A stretch of 24,616 nucleotides of DNA. It comes from an uncultured Acetatifactor sp. (GTDB lineage Bacteria > Bacillota > Clostridia > Lachnospirales > Lachnospiraceae). Below the pieces are notes generated by a model. The model searched no databases. It saw only the letters and a list, made by a program, of their open reading frames with translations, and was not told the origin of the DNA. The translations under genes were made by a program, and so were the position numbers. Positions 1 to 7,297 of the stretch are shown in pieces (positions within the stretch are counted from its first letter, which is position 1; each line of letters opens with the position of its first letter). Location: NCBI RefSeq assembly GCF_910585425.1, contig NZ_CAJUCP010000078.1, positions 1-24,616 of the forward strand. The letters run 5' to 3'.

Positions 1-24
1 ATCAACCACCCTTCTTGGAATTCC

Positions 25-681
25 TTACATTTGAATTATACAGGAAGCTCCTTTCAACCTATCCTTCAACTCATTTACGGCAGAATTATAAAAGTCAATC
101 ACATTGTCAACCCATTTCATCAGTTCTTTTTCCAAATCTGCCATAAATGTTTGAACAGCTATAAGGTAACCCTTCTTCCTTGTTTTGGAAACACCAGTAT
201 ATATGCCTGCACTTGCAAGACCAGCAACAATAGCGCCCGCAATGATACCAGCAACAGATATATGAACCACTGCGCCTGACAGCAAGCCCAACAAAGCTCC
301 ACCTACTACTGACCCGCCTGAGCCAGCAATAGCAGTCGAATAAAGAGCATTGATTTCATTAAAGGATTTACCCTCAATATAAACTTGCAGATTTTTAACA
401 TCAAACCGATAGGCAACTGCAATCTTCTGCCTGAGCTGCAATTCGTAGAACCTGTTTGCATTTGCAGCACTCTGGAAAACAGGTTCGTTGAGCGTATTTG
501 CAGAAAGGACTTTATAGAGGTCAATCATATAACCCTCAGCAGCCATTGCGACTTTCTTAGGTACATAGTCCAGAAGCCCCCTTGTTGCCATATCAGCAGT
601 ATGAGAAGAAGCCACAATACGCTTAACCTCTACATTCATCTCCTTAAAAAGCAGATGGATATTTGTCTTTACATCAGACAT
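25..681 (-). CDS. Hypothetical protein with glycine-rich hydrophobic segment, partner of dynamin-like GTPase
   Basis: I do not recognise a named family. The 218-residue product has a predicted helical, charged N-terminal half. A hydrophobic glycine/alanine-rich stretch of about 50 residues follows (roughly residues 118-165, with GGSVVGGALLGLLSGAVV and AGIIAGAIVAGLASAG). This resembles a glycine-zipper membrane hairpin. A short amphipathic C-terminal part follows. The ATG at 681 is preferred over a TTG at 690, because the AGGAGG upstream lies about 11 bases from the ATG and only 2 from the TTG. The ATG overlaps the last 8 bases of the upstream GTPase gene, so translation is probably coupled and the two proteins probably act together. 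Inferred role: membrane anchor or lipid-interacting subunit for the GTPase. The gene is AT-rich compared with the genes right of 8300. Confidence 0.75.
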   Translation of the reverse strand: MSDVKTNIHLLFKEMNVEVKRIVASSHTADMATRGLLDYVPKKVAMAAEGYMIDLYKVLSANTLNEPVFQSAANANRFYELQLRQKIAVAYRFDVKNLQVYIEGKSFNEINALYSTAIAGSGGSVVGGALLGLLSGAVVHISVAGIIAGAIVAGLASAGIYTGVSKTRKKGYLIAVQTFMADLEKELMKWVDNVIDFYNSAVNELKDRLKGASCIIQM

Positions 682-2704
682 GCTTTTCAATCCCTCCTTT
701 AACGCTTACAATGTAGTCTTTCAGAGATGCGAGTTTTACAGCAAGCTCTTCCAGCTCAGCAATTTTGGCCTGAGTCTCTTCTGCCGTTTGCTTCTCCTGA
801 GAGATATCATTTAGTTCTTTCCTCTTGACATTTGCATTTCTTCTTAATTCTTCACTATACGCCGTAGTTGTTGCAGCTACAAAACGCTTCAACTCATATA
901 TCATCTGATTTTTTAATTTTTCGATTATTCCTTCAATATATTTTTTTACTTCATCAAAGTATAGAAACTGAGCAAACCGAGAGCCTGTCTTTGATTTTTT
1001 AAAACAACCACCTGTTTCATATTTATAGGTTTCTTGAACATCAGGACTATTTCTAATTTCTTCCTTTACCTTTTTGAAAGTCTCTCTTGTAATGTTAGGC
1101 TTAAGTGTAGTAAGCTTAATACTACTTCTATCACTAAGGGAAATAAGGGTGTTATCACATTCTTCTACGATTCTCTTTTGGAGTTCATTACTAAATTGAG
1201 TAAGCATATCAATTTTGCGAAAAGAGATTTTCTCCAATTCATCTACGCTACTGGAACTTGAGGAACTTATTTTTTCAATTTCTATTCTGTAGCTACTCAC
1301 CTCCTCATTCACTTTTTCATCAATAAAACCCCCTGTTTCACCATAACGAATCGCTATGTCCTCCACGGTCTTATTGATTTTCTTAAGCATTTCTTCCATT
1401 TCAGCCTTAATCTTATTCATCCTGTTGCCCAGTTCAATAGGATCTACAGCCTTTTGTTTATAAAACCCTACATGCTCAGTCAAAGTATCCATAGCTATAT
1501 CTATGACCGAGAGCATACGAGTCAAAAGCTCATTTAAAGCGATGTACTGAACTTTATAAGAAAACTGATTGAGAGCAGCATTCATTACATCAAACCGTGA
1601 CAATTCCATCAACTTCTGCAAAAATATGTCTCGATTCCTTTGAGCCATAAACCAGGGCGCAGTGATAATGGGTTGCAGCCGTTCGGCCGCTATTCCTTCC
1701 ATAATCAAGGCTTCGATTTCTTCAATGGTCATGTCCTTAACCTTATTATAAAACAACTTGACTTTGCTATCGATAGGGATGACTTGCCGTTCACTGATAT
1801 TAGGGAACTGCTTGATAGCGCTCTTCTGAATACGAGTAATATTCTCATTAATTTCATCTGCAGCCCTTGTTAAAACAAGAAACATAGCGTTTTTGTTTCT
1901 GTCAGCACTCTTGGAGTTCAAGAACCGCCTAAAGGAACTAGCTGCAAGGTCAGCCCCAGTGATAGGCTTAAGGAACATTACCGCATTGGCCCGTTCTACA
2001 TGCTTATCTGTAATATAGCCTATACGACCATCAGCATTGACACCAGGAGTATCTATAATTTCTACATCCTTGAGGTCTGTATCTGCAAAAGGATAGAGAA
2101 TTTCTATCTTTTGGACAATTTTTCTCCAAAAAGGCTGCTTTAGTTTTATGTACTCGCGAATCTTACGACTGTATTCTTCTTCAGGAAGATGATATAGGTT
2201 GTCATCCTTGACCCCGTTAATAAAATTATCGATTACATCCTCTTTGATCTCTCTGTTTTTATATTTCAGTAAGATTTCATAGTTGATAGCAGCAATGGGT
2301 ATCGCACGATAATTATCATCTACAGCCGCATTTACAGCAAGGAAATTTTTGATTTTCTGTTCATCATCATAGGTATCAGTAGTGCCATCGGCATAAGTAG
2401 CAATTAATGTAAACTCCTCACCATAGCGAATCTCTATAATGGCAGAAGTACACTGTTCGACATCCATAGGCAGGATTTCTATACCCAAGTAGGCATTGAT
2501 AAAAGTGGATTTACCACTTTTAGCTTCACCCACCACCATCAGTAAAAATCTATCTTTCCTGATATTCTCAACCTGTTCAGCCAACACCTCTAACGAGGAG
2601 TCATAGGTACTGTTTTTATCACCCTTGATCTTAGCAATCAGATTGCAGAAATTGCCATATATAGTCAGGACATTTTCTTTTGTTTTGTTATAGTCTTGAA
2701 TCAT
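674..2704 (-). CDS. Dynamin-like GTPase
   Basis: This is a large 676-residue GTPase of the bacterial dynamin-like type. It has a P-loop GEAKSGKST at residues 59-67, a G2 threonine in CTSAI at 86, the G3 motif DTPG at 218-221 and a G4-like TRAAD at 279-283, where canonical dynamins have TKxD. After the GTPase domain comes a long, mostly alpha-helical and charged region (about 360-676), expected for a stalk. It contains a run of seven serines near 480-486 and a coiled-coil-like C-terminus. I see no clear membrane segment in this chain. The overlapping downstream gene supplies one. ATG 2704 has an AGAAGGGA ribosome site about 8 bases upstream. Family knowledge: such proteins remodel or guard membranes, and some act in phage or stress tolerance. 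The specific role here is unknown. Confidence 0.9.
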   Translation of the reverse strand: MIQDYNKTKENVLTIYGNFCNLIAKIKGDKNSTYDSSLEVLAEQVENIRKDRFLLMVVGEAKSGKSTFINAYLGIEILPMDVEQCTSAIIEIRYGEEFTLIATYADGTTDTYDDEQKIKNFLAVNAAVDDNYRAIPIAAINYEILLKYKNREIKEDVIDNFINGVKDDNLYHLPEEEYSRKIREYIKLKQPFWRKIVQKIEILYPFADTDLKDVEIIDTPGVNADGRIGYITDKHVERANAVMFLKPITGADLAASSFRRFLNSKSADRNKNAMFLVLTRAADEINENITRIQKSAIKQFPNISERQVIPIDSKVKLFYNKVKDMTIEEIEALIMEGIAAERLQPIITAPWFMAQRNRDIFLQKLMELSRFDVMNAALNQFSYKVQYIALNELLTRMLSVIDIAMDTLTEHVGFYKQKAVDPIELGNRMNKIKAEMEEMLKKINKTVEDIAIRYGETGGFIDEKVNEEVSSYRIEIEKISSSSSSSVDELEKISFRKIDMLTQFSNELQKRIVEECDNTLISLSDRSSIKLTTLKPNITRETFKKVKEEIRNSPDVQETYKYETGGCFKKSKTGSRFAQFLYFDEVKKYIEGIIEKLKNQMIYELKRFVAATTTAYSEELRRNANVKRKELNDISQEKQTAEETQAKIAELEELAVKLASLKDYIVSVKGGIEKHV

Positions 2705-2805
2705 ACTTTTTTTCCCTTCTGTATTTTTTATTTTTTCAAAAATTTGGACAGTTTTTTATCATGGGATACAGCAGAATCAAAAATCTGCAATTTTCCTCAT
2801 AATTC

Positions 2806-3097
2806 TTGTTTCTGCCCTGCGGATATGTCACTGTGGACATGGATGTCTCCCCTTTCGACAATTCGAAGACCAGCAAGGAGGACTGGCTCAGCATGGCAAA
2901 TGACAATTCTCTTGACATCACCCACCCCATGGACGGCAAGGATGTCTATATGGGAAGCGGTCGTCAATAACCTGATCAATATGGCATGCCATCTGACGGA
3001 ACATGCCCGAAAACTAATCATAGGATTAGGGAAGAACAATGTCTGGCGCGATGTCTTCCGGCATGTGCATTATGCCTTTGAATATTTTACCCTCTAA
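2806..3097 (+). pseudogene. Rearranged transposase remnant, IS1380-like
   Basis: Two plus-strand fragments in different frames look like parts of one transposase. The first (about 2806-2880) reads CGYVTVDMDVSPFDNSKTSK, which resembles the DxDVSPFDNSKTKKEG catalytic segment I associate with IS1380-family DDE transposases. The second (about 2955-3097) reads NLINMACHLTEHARKLIIG followed by a short tail and a stop, which resembles the C-terminal end of the same family. The first frame stops at 2968-2970. The central few hundred codons are missing, and about 75 bases between the fragments fit neither. No terminal repeats were found. The family assignment is from memory of motifs, so it is moderate only. 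The remaining 174 bases up to 3271 hold short hairpins but no gene I can support. Confidence 0.55.
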
Positions 3098-3271
3098 CCA
3101 GATGACAGCAGGATATCTGCCACCCGCGCCCCTGTAGGAACAGGGCTTGTGAATTGATGCCATTTTTATAGAGCAATAGGCATTACTACACAAAATGAGG
3201 CATGCCGCCTATGTTTTTACCAGATAATTTCATCCGGTTTTAATTTGAGGTCAAGTTCACGGCTTCAGGGA

Positions 3272-4255
3272 TTACTCAATCACCTCCACCCTCTGCCCCT
3301 GGCTCCGCAGCCACATATCAATCCCCTTCCCAAAGACCTCCGCCGAAACCACATAAACCCCATCCTCCTCTGAAAGAATCCGAGCCGTAGGCAGCCTGTC
3401 CAGAACGGCCTCGACATTCTCCCCAAAAAACTTGAACTTCACCCTCTGCAGCTTCCCACCATACATGAACTGAATCCGCTTCCTAAACTCCCCCTCCTCG
3501 AACCTGTCACGGTAGGGGATGATAAACCGCTCCTCCAGCACCCTCAGCTTCCTGATCCGGTCAATCCGGTAAATCGTAGGAAAGGAATCGTTCAGCACAT
3601 CGAAATCCTTCTGCACCTCCTCATCATCGATAAAAGCCGTCAGATAGAAATAATATTCCGAGAACATGATTGCCACAGGCTTCAGCTTCCGCGTCACGAC
3701 CTTGCTGCCCTTCATCCGCCCATATTCGATTTCAATATACCTGCAATCGCGGATAGCCTCCCCGATGTCCCACATGGTGTCCAGGAACCGTGTCCTGTGC
3801 TGGAGCTCCACATAATGGAATATCTCATTGCCAATCAGTCCCTTCACCAGCTTCTGGTTTTCCATGGGCACGCAGCAGGCAATCAGCCTGTCCAGCATAT
3901 CCGTCATCTCTTCTTTCACGAATGCCCTGCTCTCCAGCAGGATTTTGCACAGGGCCAGTATCTCGCTGTTGGACAGCTTCATCTTGCAGAGCTGTTCCAT
4001 CCGGTAGCCCCTGCTCTCCCTGTCGTAGCTGATGGTATTGATATACCCGGTCTCCTCCGCCTCCAGCTCCAGAAAATTGCGAATATCGTCGATATCCCTC
4101 TGGATACTCCTCTCATTGACTCCGTATCTCTCCGCTTCCTTCGCCCTGTTCACTGCTTGTCCATTGAGAAGCCGTGTATAAATCCCCAGTACCCGTTCTG
4201 TCTTACCATTTCCGCTATCCTTCACCCTGCCGTTTTCAAAATCTCCCATCTGCAT
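3272..4255 (-). CDS. WYL-domain transcriptional regulator
   Basis: The 327-residue protein has an N-terminal winged helix-turn-helix (about 23-58, with the recognition part NERSIQRDIDDIRNFL). A WYL domain follows at about 170-245, with conserved basic stretch RKLKPVAIMFSEYYFYLTAF. A WCX-like C-terminal module spans about 268-327. Length and order are typical of the family. WYL regulators usually bind a small ligand or nucleic acid and repress their own or nearby promoters. Several control phage-defence operons. The start is either ATG 4255 or ATG 4249. Both lie just after a GGGG-ATGG stretch, and the second has better spacing. The gene diverges from the XRE gene over a 189-base region with promoters and an inverted repeat. 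Whether it regulates the dynamin pair on the far side of the transposase remnant is untested. Confidence 0.9.
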   Translation of the reverse strand: MQMGDFENGRVKDSGNGKTERVLGIYTRLLNGQAVNRAKEAERYGVNERSIQRDIDDIRNFLELEAEETGYINTISYDRESRGYRMEQLCKMKLSNSEILALCKILLESRAFVKEEMTDMLDRLIACCVPMENQKLVKGLIGNEIFHYVELQHRTRFLDTMWDIGEAIRDCRYIEIEYGRMKGSKVVTRKLKPVAIMFSEYYFYLTAFIDDEEVQKDFDVLNDSFPTIYRIDRIRKLRVLEERFIIPYRDRFEEGEFRKRIQFMYGGKLQRVKFKFFGENVEAVLDRLPTARILSEEDGVYVVSAEVFGKGIDMWLRSQGQRVEVIE

Positions 4256-4336
4256 CCATCCCCGTTATCAATTCGACATATTTCTCACTCTTAGGCACAG
4301 CACAATCACCAATCGCGGAATTCTACACCTTTCTGT

Positions 4337-4365
4337 ATTATATCTAAAATTATAGCAAATAGCAA
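4337..4365 (-). promoter_or_regulatory. Candidate promoter for the WYL regulator
   Basis: On the minus strand, TTGCTA (4365-4360) is followed after 17 bases by a perfect TATAAT (4342-4337). The start codon lies about 80 bases downstream. The -35 box overlaps the left arm of the inverted repeat at 4354-4391, so a protein bound there would block this promoter. Confidence 0.5.
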
Positions 4366-4391
4366 TATAATAATTAGCAAAGCTATTTGCT
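4354..4391. promoter_or_regulatory. Inverted repeat, candidate operator between divergent regulators
   Basis: AGCAAATAGC (4354-4363) and GCTATTTGCT (4382-4391) form a perfect 10-bp inverted repeat with an 18-base spacer. TAGCAA also occurs three times (4353, 4360, 4375). The repeat covers the -35 of the minus-strand promoter and flanks a perfect plus-strand TATAAT at 4366-4371, the likely -10 of the XRE gene, for which no good -35 is visible. It is a natural binding site for either flanking regulator. Which one binds is inference. Confidence 0.5.
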
Positions 4392-4444
4392 GCTTAATTT
4401 TTCTTCCTACTAACGGCATACTAAACCTATAAGGAGTAACTCAC

Positions 4445-4783
4445 ATGAACAAAAACGAACCTGATTCCGTAGCTAGGAACATCAAAAAATACCGTCTGCT
4501 GAACAAAATGACCCAGGAGGAGCTGGCCCAGCATCTCAATCTGGATCCCCAGTATTACGCTCAACTGGAGCGGGGCGAGCGGAACTTCACCCTGCAGCGG
4601 GTGGTCAGCGTCTGCCGCCTGTTCCATCTCGGTATAGAAGATATCATCCAAATCCCCGCAGACAATGCCTGCGAGACCCAGGAGCTGCTGCAGTCGCTGC
4701 ATAGAAAGATGAGCTCTATGAGCTATGTGCAGCTTCTGTCGCTGGATAAGTTCATCGAGGATATCGTACCGTACATCAAATGA
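4445..4783 (+). CDS. XRE-family helix-turn-helix regulator
   Basis: This small 112-residue DNA-binding protein has a Cro/CI-type helix-turn-helix at about residues 10-65 (MTQEELAQHLNLDPQYYAQL then ERGERNFTLQRVVSVCRLF). A short C-terminal tail of unknown role follows. AAGGAG sits 8 bases before ATG 4445. It reads away from the WYL regulator across a shared regulatory region. Such short XRE proteins often belong to mobile or accessory modules and regulate themselves. No toxin-type partner follows: the 236 bases from 4784 to 5019 contain no supported gene and end at the left boundary of an insertion sequence. The original downstream neighbour may have been displaced. Confidence 0.85.
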   Translation: MNKNEPDSVARNIKKYRLLNKMTQEELAQHLNLDPQYYAQLERGERNFTLQRVVSVCRLFHLGIEDIIQIPADNACETQELLQSLHRKMSSMSYVQLLSLDKFIEDIVPYIK

Positions 4784-5041
4784 TATCCCGTCATGTCCTC
4801 CATTTTCCATTATACAAAGAGAGCATGACAGAATGTGTCACTCCGAAATTTTTCTTTTCAGATTTTCCCTGCGCTAATGCAGACAGATGTCACCGTTGTC
4901 CCTGCCAGGCTGCTCTTGTTGCTTATTATAGCAAAAACTCGCCCGCCAAGTGTCTGCTGCCAGCAGATTTTTCCCCCTTTACCGCAAAAATTTTCCCAAA
5001 CCCTCCTCATGTACTATAACCTGACTTTTACAGTTACAAAG

Positions 5042-5090
5042 AAAAAAATCCTTGCGATACGCTTATTTCAGGGTTTCGCAGGGATTTTTT
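5042..5090 (-). terminator. Terminator of the IS transposase gene
   Basis: A stem pairs AAAAAATCCTTGCGA (from 5042) with TTCGCAGGGATTTTTT (to 5090) with one G-U pair and a loop of about 17 bases. It starts 5 bases after the transposase stop codon and ends in a T-run on the minus strand. The A/T symmetry may let it act in both directions and insulate the element. Confidence 0.6.
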
Positions 5091-5094
5091 CCTG

Positions 5095-6750
5095 TTATGC
5101 TTTTTTCTGTAGTTTCATGTCATTGAAAAATCGCTTGAAATCCTCCTGTTTTGCATACGCATAATAGAAATCGGTTCCAAAAGTTTCCTGGATTATTCTG
5201 TAGTCCAATGCTGTCTGGTCCTGGCTGCTAAACTTCAGTGTTGGCACCATCTTTCCTGTTTTTTTACTGCGGCTTTCCTGATACTTTATCCTGCCGCCCA
5301 CATCCAGGAGGCGCACATAGCCGCCCTTCTCGATAAGGCAGTTCGCTTCCCCCAAAGCGGCAGAGATCCTCTCCGCAGACAGCCTTCTCCCTCCCATGAA
5401 GTGCTGCATCAGCCGCACAATCACCAGGGCCGTAAAGCAGATAAGGAAATGGGCCCTGATGTGGCTCCTGTTTTTCAGGAAGATGGGCCTTGCGTCAAAA
5501 TCGGATTTCATGATCCGGAAGGATTCCTCAATCCGCCACAGGCCATGGTAGGTTTCCCGGATCTTTTCCGCGCTGAAATCCATTTCACTGGTTATGATTG
5601 CAAAATATCCGTCAAACAGGGCGTCCTTTTGTGCCTTTTCTGTATCCACTTTCTGTACTTTTGTGACCTGCCCTTCCTCCAGGACCTCCCCTGTCTCGTT
5701 CAGGACAGTCTCTTCCTTGACGTAACGGTCTTTGCCATGAGGGATTCCATAAGCATTATTTTTGGTGGATTTTTCCGCACGCGCCAGTTTGTCCTCCCGC
5801 TTTTTTGCTGCCATTTCGGCATCGGCCTTTGACCAGTACAGGAGCACTTTCCGTTTTCTGGTGACAGGAGTCTTTTTTTCCACCCTTCCACCATCCTGTA
5901 TCTCAAAACGGATGTCGTTTCCCTTATATTCCTCTTCCGTAAGCTTCCATTTGTAAGAGCCGTCAGGGGATGCATGCCATCCTTCCGAAGAAAAAAGCTC
6001 CCTGTGGTAACGCTTCCCTTTCGTGCCTTTCAGTATCTGGAAAAAGCCGTAGCCGTCTCCCTGGCTGCACAGCAGGTCGATGTTGTGGGAGCAGTTCATT
6101 CCTTTGTCGGCCACAACAATGGTCCTGCCGATCCCATATTCCTCCTTGAAGCCATCCAGGTTTTCCTTAAGCGTGTCAGAATCGCTCATGTTCCCGCGGA
6201 AGACATCCATGCATACCGGGATGGCATTGCTGTCCATGAACAGGCCCATCTGTATGATCGGCGTCAGCCGGTGTTCCTTGGATACCCCTTTCTGACCCAG
6301 GGCAGGCCCCTTTGCTTTGTTTCCGTTCCTGTCTGTGTATCCTTCGTCCACAGCTGCAAAATCGGATTCCGTATAGTAATTCGTTACATCATAAAAAGCA
6401 TGCTCAAGCTCCCGGCCGACGATTTCCTTTACTTTCTGGTTTAAGTGCACCTGAAGCTCATAGAAAAAAACATCGAAATGGTCCAGGGCGCGATAGACAT
6501 CCGGAAGATTGAACTCATTTTCCATCCCATAATAATTCAGTATCCGGGAGGCTGCGTCCCTCTTGGATGACGGGCAGAGGATCCTGTCGACTGTCAGGTA
6601 GCGGAAGATCTCATTCAGGGAATACTGTCCACGGAACCCGGATCTTTTCTGGTAATCTTCTATAAAAGCATCTATTCCAAGAAGGCTGTAGACGGATTCC
6701 GGGAATTTGTAGCCGTAATTGAGCAGCCGGTTATTCTCAGAATACATCAT
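5095..6750 (-). CDS. Transposase, IS1634/IS4-like DDE type
   Basis: The 551-residue transposase carries DDE landmarks: DVTNYYTESD (first Asp), VVADKGMN (second Asp) and a C-terminal YHGLWRIEESFRIMK region with the catalytic Glu. A basic insertion lies between the second Asp and the Glu, as in long IS4-related transposases. The reading frame stays open to an ATG at 6924, but everything upstream of 6825 lies outside the terminal repeat, in flanking DNA. I therefore place the start at the first ATG inside the element (6750). No good ribosome site precedes that ATG. A non-ATG start nearer AAAAAGGGG at about 6778-6786 is possible. The N-terminal domain seen in many IS1634 transposases (my recollection) seems short or absent. 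No frameshift is visible, so the protein could be active. Confidence 0.8.
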   Translation of the reverse strand: MMYSENNRLLNYGYKFPESVYSLLGIDAFIEDYQKRSGFRGQYSLNEIFRYLTVDRILCPSSKRDAASRILNYYGMENEFNLPDVYRALDHFDVFFYELQVHLNQKVKEIVGRELEHAFYDVTNYYTESDFAAVDEGYTDRNGNKAKGPALGQKGVSKEHRLTPIIQMGLFMDSNAIPVCMDVFRGNMSDSDTLKENLDGFKEEYGIGRTIVVADKGMNCSHNIDLLCSQGDGYGFFQILKGTKGKRYHRELFSSEGWHASPDGSYKWKLTEEEYKGNDIRFEIQDGGRVEKKTPVTRKRKVLLYWSKADAEMAAKKREDKLARAEKSTKNNAYGIPHGKDRYVKEETVLNETGEVLEEGQVTKVQKVDTEKAQKDALFDGYFAIITSEMDFSAEKIRETYHGLWRIEESFRIMKSDFDARPIFLKNRSHIRAHFLICFTALVIVRLMQHFMGGRRLSAERISAALGEANCLIEKGGYVRLLDVGGRIKYQESRSKKTGKMVPTLKFSSQDQTALDYRIIQETFGTDFYYAYAKQEDFKRFFNDMKLQKKA

Positions 6751-6796
6751 TTCTGATAGAGGGATTTCAATGCGCAGGCCCCTTTTTTGTTTCAGG

Positions 6797-6935
6797 GGTT
6801 TGAAGAAGTAACTGTAAAAGTCAGGGATTTTTCTACAGAAATTTCCAGGGGCCATCTGCCCAATCAAAAAAGGCTGCCGCCACAGTCTCTTTTTGGTATA
6901 CATTTTCTCCCAAAAGCTCCTCATTTGTGCTATAA
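6797..6935. repeat. 139-bp direct repeat, copy 1
   Basis: This copy is identical, base for base by eye, to 7130-7268. It holds the last 29 bases of the IS1634-like element, including its terminal repeat, plus 110 bases of the original region upstream of fic. It ends exactly where the 196-bp small element begins. Its terminal -10 box reads TATAAC because the last base now belongs to that element. Confidence 0.95.
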
Positions 6936-7131
6936 CCTGACTTTTACACTTTTGAATTCATAAATGCCTTGGAATGCCCTAAATATAAGACTTTTCACGG
7001 AAAATATTATGTTATGCTTTTGTATGCTTTTTTAGTAGCATAACACAGCTAACAGAGCATGGAAGTATTGATTTTCCTAGCCTTTTTCAACTTCTCAAAG
7101 TGATATTTTTTGTGAAACTGTAAAAGTCAGG
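6936..7131. mobile_element. 196-bp non-autonomous element (MITE-like) related to the adjacent IS
   Basis: This stretch begins with CCTGACTTTTACA (6936-6948) and ends with TGTAAAAGTCAGG (7119-7131). These match the outer 13 bases of the neighbouring IS1634-like element's terminal repeats. The inside is AT-rich, has no supported coding sequence and contains a 9-bp stem (TGTTATGCT 7010-7018 with AGCATAACA 7037-7045). It is flanked by perfect direct repeats of 137-139 bp. I infer a miniature element moved by an IS1634-type transposase that made a long target duplication. Confidence 0.7.
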
Positions 7132-7268
7132 TTTGAAGAAGTAACTGTAAAAGTCAGGGATTTTTCTACAGAAATTTCCAGGGGCCATCTGCCCAATCAA
7201 AAAAGGCTGCCGCCACAGTCTCTTTTTGGTATACATTTTCTCCCAAAAGCTCCTCATTTGTGCTATAA
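7130..7268. repeat. 139-bp direct repeat, copy 2
   Basis: This is the second copy of the repeat at 6797-6935, offset by 333 bases. It starts at the right end of the small element with a duplicated 27-29 base tail of the larger IS and runs into the fic promoter, where TATAAT is intact. The perfect identity suggests a recent event. Confidence 0.95.
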
Positions 7269-7269
7269 T
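7261..7269 (+). promoter_or_regulatory. Extended -10 promoter of fic
   Basis: TGCTATAAT is a perfect extended -10 element 28 bases before the fic start codon. No strong -35 is visible, as is common for extended -10 promoters. The small element inserted at this same TATAA in copy 1. The duplication left this copy functional. Confidence 0.55.
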
Positions 7270-7297
7270 GTCCATACCACGATTCAGGAGGTGTTCC

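Larger units (their letters stand above)
5020..6825 (-). mobile_element. IS1634-like insertion sequence
   Basis: The 1806-bp element is bounded by perfect 18-bp inverted terminal repeats, CCTGACTTTTACAGTTAC at 5020-5037 and its reverse complement at 6808-6825. It contains one DDE transposase gene on the minus strand and a terminator next to the left end. No short target duplication is present. The right flank begins GATTTTTC (6826) and runs to CTATAA (6935). The left flank has a 54-base segment that also begins GATTTTTC (4966) and ends CTATAA (5019), possibly a decayed long target duplication. IS1634-family elements are known for long and variable direct repeats. Confidence 0.8.

Noticed and set aside
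2696..3097. A 133-codon plus-strand gene
   Set aside because: Only its last 45 codons look like protein of a known family. The start overlaps the GTPase gene's 5' end, and the other half of the similarity is in another frame. It is treated as a pseudogene remnant.
4784..5019. Possible small gene after the XRE regulator
   Set aside because: Open frames exist but lack ribosome sites and recognisable sequence. No toxin or antitoxin partner is visible.
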